From Limnephilus marmoratus (taxonomy: Eukaryota > Arthropoda > Insecta > Trichoptera > Limnephilidae), in the NCBI GenBank assembly GCA_917880885.1, contig OU862928.1, forward strand, positions 6,529,721 through 6,593,720: a DNA stretch of 64,000 nucleotides. Reading direction: 5' to 3'. How positions within the stretch are numbered: position 1 is the stretch's first letter; every line of letters begins with the position of its first letter. The translations under genes were made by a program, and so were the position numbers. This document shows positions 10,581-20,835 of the stretch, one piece after another. Under the pieces are notes generated by a model. It was not told the origin of the DNA. It saw nothing but the letters and a program-made list of their open reading frames with translations, and searched no databases.

Positions 10581-10720
10581 GCTTGAAAACTGTTCTTAAT
10601 GTTAATAGCAAACCTAGCGTCCTGCAGAACTTTTATATAATTAATTGAATGTCAATTTTGCAATAAAAAAATAATTTGCTGTCCAAGTAAACACCTATGT
10701 AGATCAATGTTTTTAATGGT

Positions 10721-10721
<1 letters not shown>

Positions 10722-10786
<65 letters not shown>
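10722..10786. repeat. (TA)n microsatellite
   Basis: About 32 uninterrupted TA units. It directly abuts the 3' end of the LINE fragment at 10787-10885, so it may have grown from the element's tail. Confidence 0.95.
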
Positions 10787-10791
<5 letters not shown>

Positions 10792-10885
10792 TCTAGGTCC
10801 TAAGTCATCTTTGGGCAAACTGTGTGTAGGGTTTTTTAGAGTAGAGGAAGGAGTGAACGTGGGCCTTGAGAGAGACCGTGTCTTC
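10787..10885 (-). pseudogene. Jockey-like LINE 3' end fragment
   Basis: On the minus strand this reads 'cacgttcactccttcctcta' and then the CTCCACAC-type tail. It matches the stretch just before the tail in the LINE copies at 50348 and 55325, which encode the 'LFKTNVHSF' C-terminus. Confidence 0.55.
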
Positions 10886-10902
10886 GTCACCGTGACCGTT
10901 AA

Positions 10903-11285
10903 GCGTGTACATAGCAGGGGTGCCGGGTTCACGGGGTGAGATTTGTCTAGGTCTAGGCGGCGAATGCATTTGCACACCTACTCCATGGCAAGCCGGATTG
11001 GGAGAGACTGGTTGAGGGAGACCTTATCTAAATCTCTCCAGCCGGACTCTCTCGACCCATCGCATCGCATTGCACCGTAGTGGGAGGGATGGATTCATAT
11101 GTCCGTCACTCCTGGACCTATTGACCCTTAGATTCTTACCCACCCCTCATACCTTTTTTCTTCACAGAATTTCCTCTCTTTTTTGTCTAAAAAGACTCTC
11201 CACACAGCATCTCCAAAGATGATGTAGTCATGAGGGACTTTTTTTCTTCATGGCCTCCAATGTGGAGCTAACGTGAATAAAAATA
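10903..11285 (+). repeat. SINE2 copy with complete 3' tail
   Basis: The body runs from 'tgtacatagcaggggtgccg' to 'gactctccacacagcatctc'. The tail follows, from 'gagggactttttttcttcat' to 'gtggagctaacgtgaataaaa'. Bases ctccacac and gtggag at the two ends of the tail can pair. Confidence 0.75.
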
Positions 11286-11410
11286 TCTATCTTTCCCGAC
11301 TATAAACCGGTGTCGTAGGGCTCAATGTCGCTGGTTCCTCACAGCATCTTCCATTGAACCTGTAGAATAAGGTCAGTATACTTCTTCTTCTTCAATTGTA
11401 TTATAAAATA

Positions 11411-12345
11411 CTAGCAGACCCGGTCACACGTTGCTGTGGCTAACGAAACACAACGCCATTACCCAATCTTTATAAAATCCACACGACCCGCTTGCCAGCT
11501 GCCCGCTGCCAACTACCTGAATTGAATATTTTAATTTATCGGCTTTTCTCTACTATAATAATAAAGTAATTAACTCGCCACTAATTATACAATGCTTGCA
11601 ATGATCGATGGAAAATCAAATACCTACTTACTCTAGGACATCTATTTTCCAATTTCTTCCGTAGAACGAATTTCAAAAGTGACTATAGTTTTAAATCGCA
11701 CAAAAATATGTTTTCTTTGAATTTCTCGGCTTTTCTCTAATATAATTTACATGTATTATACATATAAACATTCCTCTTCAATCACTCTATCTATTGGTGA
11801 AAACGGTATGAAAATCCGTTGCGTAGTTTAAAAGATTAACGCGCACATCCATTTTGAGCGACTTCATTTTATACTATGTAATGATAATGATAATGATGAT
11901 AATGATAATGATAATGATAATGATGATGTAATGATGATGATGTAATGACTATAATAAGCATATATTATACATATAAAGTAATTAACTCGCCACTAATTAT
12001 ACAATGCTTGCAATGATCGATGGAAAATCAAATACCTACTTACTCTAGGACATCTATTTTCCAATTTCTTCCGTAGAACGAATTTCAAAAGTGACTATAG
12101 TTTTAAATCGCACAAAAATATGTTTTCTTTGAATTTCTCGGCTTTTCTCTAATATAATTTACATGTATTATACATATAAACATTCCTCTTCAATCACTCT
12201 ATCTATTGGTGAAAACGGTATGAAAATCCGTTGCGTAGTTTAAAAGATTAACGCGCACATCCATTTTGAGCGACTTCATTTTATACTATGTAATGATAAT
12301 GATGATGATGATGATAATGATAATGATGATGATGATTATGCTTCA
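11411..12345 (+). repeat. RTE-type 3' end, internally duplicated
   Basis: It starts 'actagcagacccggtcacac' and includes 'tctcggcttttctct' and 'gcgacttcattttatac', ending in an ATGATA-type microsatellite. A block of about 325 bp is present twice (11562-11888 and 11974-12300). I see no clear mismatch between the two, and each is followed by a microsatellite. A single diverged copy lies at 62486-62775. Confidence 0.85.
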
Positions 12346-13026
12346 TCACGAATTCTGCAGACGCTATAGTAAAGGCTTTACGCTATAATAAATTGGAAAA
12401 GTTTGTTAGATTTGACCCCTGATAACCTTGTGAACTTAAAACGACTGTCGAGTCATGTTTTAAAAATAATTCTGAGTCCACCTGTAGCCTGTAGCAACTA
12501 GGTTTTTATTGCACTGGTGGATACAAGAGTCTGCCATTTACCCGCAAAATTCTCCCATTCTGAATCATTTACAGGCTTATTTACATAGCGCCATTTTTGC
12601 GCAATATCACCCCGGGGGTACTTCAAAGTTTGTGACACCGTGGTTTAAAGCCTAAAAAGGTTTTAAATTAGTTAAAAACACTGTACAAAAAATGTCTAGA
12701 ACGATTTTTTTAGTATGAAAACCGCACATTTCCAACTGTCCAGAGACATTGGCAATTGGCATCCCCAATACTCCCTGTATTGCGAGGTGATTGGATGGGA
12801 GGGGAGCGGGGATGAGAAAGAGTAAGACTGCCGCTAAAATATATTAATTACACACACATTTTCAAACCGCTCGCGGACCACCTGGAGTATTTTTTTAATG
12901 GAAATTTCATAACGCCAGAGCTTACCTATAGAAATACTCTTCTGCTAAAATGCAATGCTCTGTTCAATCCATCGATTATTTTCCGAGATTTGTGGACACA
13001 GACATACGGAACCTAATTTTTTATAT
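12346..13026. other. No gene recognised
   Basis: AT-rich, with no frame of note. It ends at the terminal repeat of the mariner-type element. Confidence 0.4.
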
Positions 13027-13384
13027 GTAGGGTCCTCGAAAAATAATGACAACATTAAAAATAACTGTCATAAAAGGACTATTAGAGGTAATTCAATGAT
13101 TTTGATCTTAAAATGTGCGGAAAACGATAATTTTTTTTGTACCTTAGTATGTTTCGATGTGTGCACCGTTTGTCGCTCTGCAGATATCTAGTCTGAGTCG
13201 ATTTCTTGCCATGTACGATGTACGTGCAACCAATCCAGCCGTTGGAAAAGCGTGTATGCCAGCATTTAAAAAAATTATAGCACCGAAACCCTTTATGTTA
13301 AGCGTGTAATTCTGTCACTGAACGCTAGCTCGTAAATGTAAGTTTGGTTTTGGAGGTAGCATGACTTTACTATGCGCATACTAG

Positions 13385-13688
13385 ATGCGCAGTAGCCAAG
13401 GTCAGCCGCGGGCACGCCAACGACTGCCGTTTAGTATCGTTGGTAGAGGAGCCCCCATTGCCAGGCCTCCAAGAAGTCCTAACCTCACCCCTTTAGATTT
13501 CTTTTTCTGGGGGTACATTAAAAAACATTGTGTACGCAGAAAATATTCGGGATTTGGATCACCTGCGGGAGCGAATTTCTGCCGCTATCTTGACAATTAC
13601 TCCTGAAATGATTGCATGTACGTGGCAAGAAATAGACTACAGACTAGACATCTGCAGAGTGACGAACGGTGCACACATCGAAATAAAC
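13385..13688 (+). pseudogene. Mariner-type transposase C-terminal region, frameshifted
   Basis: The first frame reads RGAPIARPPRSPNLTPLDFF and then FWGYIKK. This is the last catalytic-acid region of mariner-type transposases (consensus PPRSPDLTPLDFFLWG), with the Asp of PDL replaced by Asn. After a frameshift near 13540 the second frame (start 13530) reads YAENIRDLDHLRERISAAIL, then TWQEIDYRLDICRVTNGAHI, the usual C-terminus. The N-terminal helix-turn-helix and the first two catalytic Asp residues are absent. It is inactive. Confidence 0.85.
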
Positions 13689-13695
13689 TTAGGTA

Positions 13696-14407
13696 TAGGG
13701 ATGCAAGGTTTTAAAAATATCGATATATCGATATCGAATTAAGTCGATATTGACACATCGATATATCGGTCTGGTAGGTCGATATATCGATATTTCTTAT
13801 TTTTTAAAAGCTTATAGAAATACAACGTAGTTTTAGTTATACGAAACCTTTATCGATTATGTATGTATGTAATTTTTTATTCTTATCTATGAGATAATCG
13901 CAGATTTTGAATAGGAACATAATTTTTTTTTTCATAAATTTATTTAAACAAAATTATTCCATTATTTTGTACCAGCTATCCAAGCTAAAAATAGTAACTT
14001 CCGTTTGCTTCCTTGTAGCCGGTTTCTGCTTTGAGTTATAGTGGCTCCTGCCTTTGAAAAAAAGACGTTCAGAAGCAACACTTGTTGCCACAATTGGTAG
14101 ATGACTCATTGTCACTTTAAAAAGATTAAGATATACACCTTGCATCTCTTGCCATGTTTCAAGAATTAAATTTTTAGAGTTTTTTCAAGAATTTACTTTT
14201 AGAGTATTTACAAGATCAGAAAGATATAATAATAGCATTGTACCCGATTTTGTGGGTATTTTAAATAGGGCGGGTTTTTCAATATTTCAATACGATACAT
14301 TGAGTTTTTCGATATTGATATATCGATATCGGCGTATCATCGATATCGATAAATATCGATATCGATGATACGACGATTATCGGTTGTACGTTGTCGTTGC
14401 ATCCCTA
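13696..14407 (-). mobile_element. hAT element remnant nested in the mariner-type element
   Basis: Ends are TAGGGATGCAA and TTGCATCCCTA. The flanking 8-mers are CTTAGGTA (13688-13695) and CTTAGTTA (14408-14415), a 7/8 match consistent with a hAT target duplication. Removing it rejoins the mariner-type terminal repeat. On the minus strand, 14145 to 13954 encodes HLPIVATSVASERLF, the signature of the hAT dimerisation domain. Subterminal regions are packed with ATCGATA-type repeats, some palindromic. Confidence 0.8.
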
Positions 14408-14529
14408 CTTAGTTACAAAAAAAATGTATCTTTTTCCGCACATTTTAAGATCAGGACAATTGAATTACTTGTAATAGTTTTTTCATAACAGTTATTTTAA
14501 ATGTTGTCATTTTTTTCGATGACCCTGTA

Positions 14530-15739
14530 TATAGATCTAAATAATTACCACTCTTTGTAGTATTTTCTTGCATATAAGTACTTGCTTGTCTATACTTGTT
14601 TATCTGTTCGTATTATTTCTAGTTTTCATTTTATCCTAACGAATGAACCATAATGAATGAACCAGATTTTGAAAAATCCTGATAATTTTGATTATGTAAG
14701 AGTCCAGAAAGTGATTTGTAATCATCTAATTAAATTGACCACAAAGAGAATTTGCATTTATTGTGGAAATGTTTGTTTTTATTATAATATTCATTTTCTT
14801 TAAAAATTTACTTCTAGCTATTAACTGTTCGGAGAGTCTACACCATTTTCATAGAGCTTTATGTTCAAACAAATTTCTAAACCTCGATCTTTTTCGTTTA
14901 TATTTCTCTTGTACCTATCAATATAAGTACTTATTTAAGTAATGAGATATTTGATACGATCCGAAAATGGAAAACATTAAATTAAATTGATGTTAATACG
15001 AGCTTAGATATCATTATTTTAAAGCCTTGATCAAAAGGCGAGCTTTTAATTGAAAATCAGGCTCAACTTGAAAGATATTGTTCGTTATATTTCCCCATTA
15101 GGCCAAATATAAAGGAATTTACAAAGTATTGGAAAACACTTAATTTTGATCGATTTTGGATCAATGCCTTCCTGAGTTCTTAGGAAAAGCGTATTATAGC
15201 GAAATATTTTTAACCCTGGAAAGATAGTTTACGTAAAATTTACGTATGAATTATTTATTGCTCGTTCTAATTAGTGCAAATCCGTCGCTGTGCTTTTCAG
15301 ACATCTCACTCGCTGCTTGGACCTTCTGTGGGGCGCGCGCCTCGCTGAGGTAGGTGTCACTAGTTTTGAGATATAATGACCGCACGAGTCAAAAAGCATA
15401 ATATTGCGACGTTCCAAAGCTATATCTGATTGATTTTTTTATAAATATATGTTATTATTAAATTTAATATATCTTAATTATTTAGTACATTAGTCAACAT
15501 GGCTGATTATTAGTGAGAAATAAGTGATTTGAGAATCAAAAAATTATCCCTAAGTTTTTTTGATTATTGAAGAAGTTTCAGGTTTCATTTTTTTTGTCAT
15601 GTAACAAATAAACATACAATTTTTTATAAGAAAAACTCTGCTTTATAACTTTTGAAGGGTATTCTCATCAACGAAGAAGAAGATAACAATAATAATCTAA
15701 ACGAAAATATGAAAGAGACAAGACACTGAAAACGGAAAA
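14530..15739. other. AT-rich stretch, no gene recognised
   Basis: No recognisable coding or repeat structure is seen. Confidence 0.4.
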
Positions 15740-15870
15740 AATACAATGGTCGCAACTGGGACTCGAACCCAGACCTCTTGTCTATGCGTGTCCAAGAGTA
15801 ACTGACGTATGAATCCATCCCTCCCACTGCGGTGCGAGGCGAAGTTCCGAGAGAGTCCTCTGGTCTACCT
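15740..15870 (-). repeat. SINE fragments: tRNA-like T-arm plus SINE2 piece
   Basis: 'ctgggactcgaacccagacc' is a T-arm-like hairpin on the minus strand, resembling the SINE-B head. It is followed by 'gacgtatgaatccatccctc', part of SINE2. Confidence 0.5.
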
Positions 15871-16373
15871 TAACTGAGGGTGTGCTACAATAATGCATAT
15901 AGGCAACTTATGCAACTACCGAGGTTCTGCAGTGCCTCCACGATGTTCACCGAGGGGAGGGTGCACTCATTCCCAGCCTTACTTCGCCACCGACTAGCCA
16001 GCTTCTGGAGCAGGATACGGACTTCAACCAATATCATTGTCGTGGCTGCATCCCAGTGGCTCAGTTCCCCAATAAATGAGCGATGGATGCAGATGATGAG
16101 GCGACCTCCATGATGGACGATCCCAAAATATCTTTTTATTTTTAATTCTGTCTGCTTATTATTTATTTAAATTTTGTGCTTATTTTTTGTTATTTGTATT
16201 TTTCATTTTAATTAGGTAATTTAATTAATTAAAGTTTTAATTAGGTACCTACCTAATATTTAAACATTTTTTCTTCTTTTATAGTTGTTTATGTAATATG
16301 GCAGACTGGGATTGCACTACCCTCCCAGTCATGCTGGAATAAAAACTTAAATAAAATAAATAAATAAATAAAT
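15871..16373 (+). pseudogene. Non-LTR retrotransposon C-terminus and 3' tail
   Basis: The frame (to 16113) reads YNNAYRQLMQLPRFCSASTM, then FPALLRHRLASFWSRIRTST. This is the C-terminal signature of a LINE group frequent in insects ('YN.A.R.L..LPR.CSAS.MF'). The 3' UTR follows, with a hairpin ('actgggattgc', 'cctcccagtc') and a tail 'aaataaataaataaataaat' ending near 16373. It is 5'-truncated, with no RT palm. Confidence 0.75.
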
Positions 16374-17147
16374 TAACAGGTTCGCTGCAGCCTATGCATA
16401 ATATAACTGAACCTAGGTGCCAAATATTTTTTTGTTTTTTTTTAAGTTTTAAATATACTTACAAGAAATATATATCATTGCAAAATTTTTTTTTTCAGTG
16501 GAAATGTAAAAAAAAAGCAAAAAAAATCACGACTCGGCGGCACCATGGTTGAAAATCACTTGGCAGGTGCCGGCGGTTTTGTCCGTTTAGTCGCACTCTT
16601 TTTACTCTCTACTCTTTATTTTGATAAAAATCAAATAAAAATAGCAACATATCCATGTTCAACGTGTAACCACAATTCAGATTACCTTCGATCAATTTCA
16701 TGACTACTTTACTTTCATGACCCTTTCCACCTACATCCGCATCAGCCGATCCCCTGTACACATGAAATTTCAAAATTCACACCGTACTTTTGGCGTTAAT
16801 TATTTATGTATTGTCTGAACGACAATCGCCCACGCCACAATATCATACTCTCATCAAGGGAGAGTTCTCTGTCTGGATAGTTAATTTTACTCATTTTTTT
16901 CACTTATCGTGTACTTTTTTCAATGGCCCTTTACAATAATAAACTATTTTTTCTTTGAAAACCGATCGCTGTAAAATGTTGATACAATTGTCAACAACAA
17001 TGCCAGCTACAAAAATAACCATCCGCCGCGAGTGCCAGCAGGAAAATAATGTTTGTGCAAACATACTACTCATGGCTCCGGCCGGAGCCGCCGGCACCCA
17101 GTGCAAGACGCCGAATGGCTCCGACCGGAGTCGCCGGCAGCGAACCT
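16374..17147. other. Mostly AT-rich; a GC-rich imperfect duplication near 17070-17145
   Basis: The phrase 'ggctccggccggagccgccg' is repeated with changes about 46 bases later. No gene is recognised. Confidence 0.4.
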
Positions 17148-17425
17148 GTTAACCAGTCTCTCCCGGTCCGGCTTGCCATGCAGTCGGTGGGCAGGTGCAA
17201 CCGCCGCCAAGATCCGGACAAACTTCACAACATGAAACCTGGCACCCCTTCTAAGTCACCAAACTTAGCGAAACACTTGGGACGACCTATGGTAGAGATT
17301 GGTTATCCAATAAATGATAACCGGAGCGGCGGTACCGACAAAGGTTTTGAGAATCCACAAGCCGGGATGTAAACCCGCGACCCGCTGGTCGAGAGCCTTA
17401 CCTCTCGACCACGGAGGCCGCTATT
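17148..17425 (-). repeat. SINE2-related copy with tRNA-like head
   Basis: Read on the minus strand, it begins with a tRNA-like segment (about 17422 to 17350; 'cgtggtcgagaggtaaggct' ... 'tcgcgggtttacatcccgg'). It continues into SINE2 body phrases ('taccgccgctccgg', 'ttggataacca'). This is the only SINE2-type copy where I can see a tRNA-like head, so it may be the most complete copy or a SINE1/SINE2 chimera. Confidence 0.6.
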
Positions 17426-17773
17426 CGTAAATGCGAGCAGCAGTTGTATGGTTGAGCCAGAGGTGAACGAGGTTGCACATAAAGAGTGTTTTTTAGAGGT
17501 TTACAAATTCAAAACGAAAAAAAAAACACATCAAAATAATGTTAATGTCTATGATATTGGCTTTTTTTAAATAACAATTTTATGTCATTATTGTTTAAAT
17601 ATGATTTCGGGCATACGAGCACCACGGCTAGCTCGAACGAAGCGCAATCATGAAGTCCAATTTTCGACAACTTTATCGAGCAACTGGAGCCATATATTGG
17701 CAATAACACGGCGAATACTGACTTCCAAATGGTCCAACGTCTCTGCTTTATCAGCATAGACTATCGACTTCAC

Positions 17774-18637
17774 GGTGACCCGACAATTCGTCCTGCGACA
17801 ATTCATCCGGCGACAGTTCATCCTGCGACAGTTCATCCGGCCGACAGTTCATCCTGCCGACAGTTCATCCTGCCGACAGTTCATCCTGCCGACAGTTCAT
17901 CCCGCCTTATCATTTAGAAGATTTTTATTAAGTAAGTATGCAAAGAGGATATACGGCCGTACAACCAAAATCGATATACTTATATCTGAAGCCATCTTGA
18001 GTGGAAATCCGCTGTAAAAATATTTTTACTAAATAGGTTAGGTTAGGTTTTTTTTTTTCCTGAATGTTCTTTCTATTATTTACCTTACACTGCGGAGTAA
18101 TTCAATTTGAAAAACAGAATTAAACCAAACGCTTGTACGCACCGAATGTAATCAGATTTATTTATTTCTTTGTGCAAATTTGTGCAACTTGACGTGGATC
18201 GAAAGGAAAAATATTTTTAATGAGTTTAGAATGAATTTAAATGCGAAGGAATTTAATTGTGATTGAAGCTAAACAACGGAATATTATTTTAAAATTTCTT
18301 AATGTTTGCTTTTCGGCTGGTAAAAGAACACTCGGTTAGGTTAGGTTAGGTTAGGTTAGGTTAGGTTAGGTTAGATTAGGTTAGGTTAGGTAAGGTTAGG
18401 TTAGGTTAGGTTAGTTTAGGTTAGGTTAGGTTAGGTTAGGTTAGGTTGTACGGCCGTATATCCTCTTTGCATACTTACTTGAAGAAAAAATCTTCTAAAT
18501 GATCAGGCAGGATGAATTGTCGCCGGATGAATTGTCGGTGGGATGAACTGTCGGCAGGATGAACTGTCGGCTGGATGAACTGTCGCAGGATGAACTGTCG
18601 CCGGATGAATTGTCGCAGGATGAACTGTCATGGAACC
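17774..18637. mobile_element. Foldback-like element with tandem-repeat arms and 9-bp target duplication
   Basis: Two inverted arms (17774-17966 and 18446-18637, about 190 bp each) enclose about 480 bp. The outer part of each arm is made of eight tandem 15-17 bp units of the type CGACAGTTCATCCTGC. The inner part is unique ('tatacggccgtacaac'). The flanks are exact 9-mers CGACTTCAC at 17765-17773 and 18638-18646. The architecture matches Foldback-type elements, for which 9-bp duplications are known. No transposase is encoded. The centre carries a (TTAGG)n array. The ends begin GGTGACCC and, on the other strand, GGTTCCAT. Confidence 0.85.
18333..18447 (+). repeat. Interstitial (TTAGG)n array
   Basis: About 23 units of TTAGG with three variant units (gattagg, gtaagg, gtttagg), inside the Foldback-like element just before its right arm. 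Shorter runs lie at about 18033-18048 and 23777-23793. TTAGG is the standard insect telomere unit, but the context is internal. Confidence 0.9.
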
Positions 18638-18752
18638 CGACTTCACATACCCCCAAAGAAAGTAATCTAATGGTGTGAGATCACACGATCGTGGAGGCCA
18701 GTTCACAGGTCCATTACGTGAAATTATGCGCTCACCAAATTTTTCCCGCAAT

Positions 18753-19610
18753 AACTAAATAAAATAAATAAACGCAATAAAATAAATTTGCAAGCGCTGT
18801 TCTGACGTCAGTCTCATGGTGAAATGGCAAAACGTACTGACTACAAATCAACTGTCAACTGTCAAATTGACAGTCTGTAGAAACATTGTTGCCAGTTTAA
18901 AAACCAAACCTAAAAAACACCCATTATTTATACCCAATATGGCCCGTCTTCCCTTTTTTCACAATCAAAATTATATCCCTGGAGTAATCGTGGAAAACAA
19001 GGTCGAATTTTACATATTGCGCACTTTAATTACTTCGAAAAGGTGCGGTTGTTATTTGTGAAGTCCAAAAGGCGCCATTAGCGTGTAAACAACGTACGTG
19101 TGTTACTTATATAGGTGCTAATTTATTACAGACATTTTTATAATTGTCGAAAAATTAGGTAGGGCATAGTGTAACATTATGTCCGAGTGTCTTGGCAAAT
19201 GACATCAACTCTACACACCCAATTTAAATCAACACGCCATAGAATTAGTCACTTTTAATTATCATTGTAATTAATTTAATTTGTTGATACAATTTGATCT
19301 AATTTTGTTGATACAATCAATTTGTAGTTATATTCAATTAGGCTTAATTTTTTAAGATAACCAAACTACTGAGTTATATTCAATTGGACTTCTAACTAAA
19401 GATACGTATAAAAGTTTAAAGGACTGTAATGAATTAAAATTTGTAGTTATTTCGATCTAATTTTGTTGATACAATCTTATCAAAGGTTAAAACGTGGAAA
19501 CTTTTGGAGCTAAAACTTGTCAAAACAAGTTCTACAAATATGGAAAAAAATCAGAGTTAATGAAATGTTTCCAACTGACGGATTTCTAAACTCACTAACT
19601 AAATAATCAT
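18753..19610. other. No gene recognised
   Basis: AT-rich. A phrase resembling 'tctaattttgttgatacaat' occurs near 19280-19310 and again near 19454, suggesting local duplication. Confidence 0.35.
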
Positions 19611-19611
19611 C

Positions 19612-19740
19612 ACGCCCTTTTCCGGAGGGATAGACAGAGAGGACGAACCGAAAAACAACTCAGTCTTAGAACACATTCTTTGCCTCATTCATATATCAGC
19701 TCATTCTATTATTCTGACTCTTGATAAGGCCCGACTCAAG
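19612..19740 (-). pseudogene. RTE-like 3' end relic
   Basis: On the minus strand 'ttcctctctgtctatccctc' and 'gagtcgggccttatcaagag' resemble the C-terminal stretch of the RTE copy at 28930-29995. No frame survives. Confidence 0.45.
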
Positions 19741-20410
19741 TATTTTTTTATTTATTTTTTTTTATTTATTATAAAGACAAGGTAATACAATATGACAGGA
19801 AAAAATATAAATATTTTACAGAAAAAAGAAAAGTCCCAATAAACTACTTTTTAGTAGTTTGTCAATGGGTGCTTTTACTTTGAAGATATAAATAAACTTA
19901 TTTTACTTTATTTTGCAGTTACAATTTTTGTGTTAGTGTCTAATACAATTTTTTTCTTTCGGCGAGCCAATTCTTCAACATAATATTTATTTTACCATTT
20001 GTACATTTTTTAATTTCAGCAGGTAACATATTTAATAAATTTGGTGTCATGCAGTCCAGCGTTCTTTGTCCATATTTGTTTAAGTGCTTAGGTACAATTA
20101 ATCCTTCCTTTAGCGTAAAACGGGTATTGTAAGTGTAGTCCAGTTTATGTATGTATATAGGGCTATTCATATGCTGAGATATAATTTTATACCACAGAAT
20201 TGCTCTTACTGAGAGAATTTTGAGATTCTGGTAAAAGTACGGAAAATTATGTCTTTTTTCGTATAAACTTTTATGCGCTAATAATTTAACTAATGATTTT
20301 TGAACCGATTGAACATGATTTACATTTGTGTTACAGGAAAGTCCCCAGGCTGTAATTCCATACCTTATAACAGATTCAGCTAATGATAAATAATTGGAAC
20401 ATTGGAACAT
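19741..20410 (-). pseudogene. Non-LTR retrotransposon RT C-terminal fragment with 3' UTR
   Basis: The minus-strand frame (20410 to 19940, 156 codons) reads LAESVIRYGITAWGLSCNTN, then VQSVQKSLVKLLAHKSLYEK, then LNKYGQRTLDCMTPNLLNML. The 'ES.IRYGI..WG' phrase is the conserved post-palm region of Jockey/CR1-like RTs. The rest of the protein is missing upstream. The AT-rich 3' UTR lies at 19741-19939. A relative with the same motif order lies at 33120-33860 (+). Confidence 0.8.
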
Positions 20411-20449
20411 GGAATTTTAATTTATATAATCTACTAACAATAGATATGA

Positions 20450-20835
20450 GTCGTTCACAGACTTTATTAATTGATCGTTGTCTGCGTCGGTCGTCCTCGA
20501 CTTTTTCTAACTTTCATATTTGCGTCATATATTCTCATTGCTCTCCTTTCTTTGTTCATTTGCTCAACACGCCCAAACCATCTGGGCCTCCCTTACTTAA
20601 TCTTACTCATTACGCTTACATCATCCATGCATTATTTGCGGATCTTTAATTTCTCGTACGATCATACATGGTTTTACAGGCAGAAATCTCTTCACTACAG
20701 CATTCTCTATCGACTTTCATCCTTCCCCGGCCAGTTCCATGCCTCACTGCCATACATCAGGGTAGGCACCAGCACTCCATTGTGGACTCCTAATTTCGCT
20801 TCTTTGGACAGTTTTTTGTTAGCACCAAATGCGTC
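20450..20835 (-). pseudogene. RTE-like retrotransposon relic
   Basis: The minus strand carries 'gtccacaatggagtgctggt', 'gtatggcagtgaggcatgga', 'ggtttgggcgtgttgagcaa' and 'cgaggacgaccgacgcagac'. These correspond to VHNGVLV, YGSEAW, WFGRVE and RGRPTQT of the endonuclease-RT family. Many indels are present. Confidence 0.65.

Larger units (their letters stand above)
13027..14528 (+). mobile_element. Mariner-type transposon with long terminal inverted repeats, split by a hAT insertion
   Basis: The left end 'agggtcctcgaaaaataatg' matches the reverse complement of the right end near 14509-14527 ('cagggtcatcgaaaaaaatg'). The match continues for over 100 bases, through 'gatcttaaaatgtgcggaaa' on both sides. 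The left repeat extends further (to about 13220) and contains the inverse of the transposase 3' end at 13612-13688. The right arm is broken by the hAT element at 13696-14407. Confidence 0.75.
17588..18752 (-). pseudogene. Mariner-type transposase C-terminal half, split by a Foldback-like element
   Basis: The right part (18752 to 18638) encodes PVNWPPRSCDLTPLDYFLWG and then YVKS, with the catalytic Asp of DLTPLD present. The left part (17773 to 17588) encodes VKSIVYADKAETLDHLEVSI, then, after a frame change near 17655, RGARMPEIIFKQ and a TAA. The split lies exactly at a duplicated 9-mer (GTGAAGTCG on this strand, encoding VKS). One copy of it joins the two parts in frame. The N-terminal DNA-binding part is missing. 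Confidence 0.85.

Noticed and set aside
17780..17905. CRISPR-like array of short repeats
   Set aside because: Units are contiguous without spacers and occur as an inverted pair in a eukaryotic foldback element.
18333..18447. True chromosome end (telomere)
   Set aside because: The TTAGG array is short, has variants and is enclosed by an element with target duplications and unique flanks.
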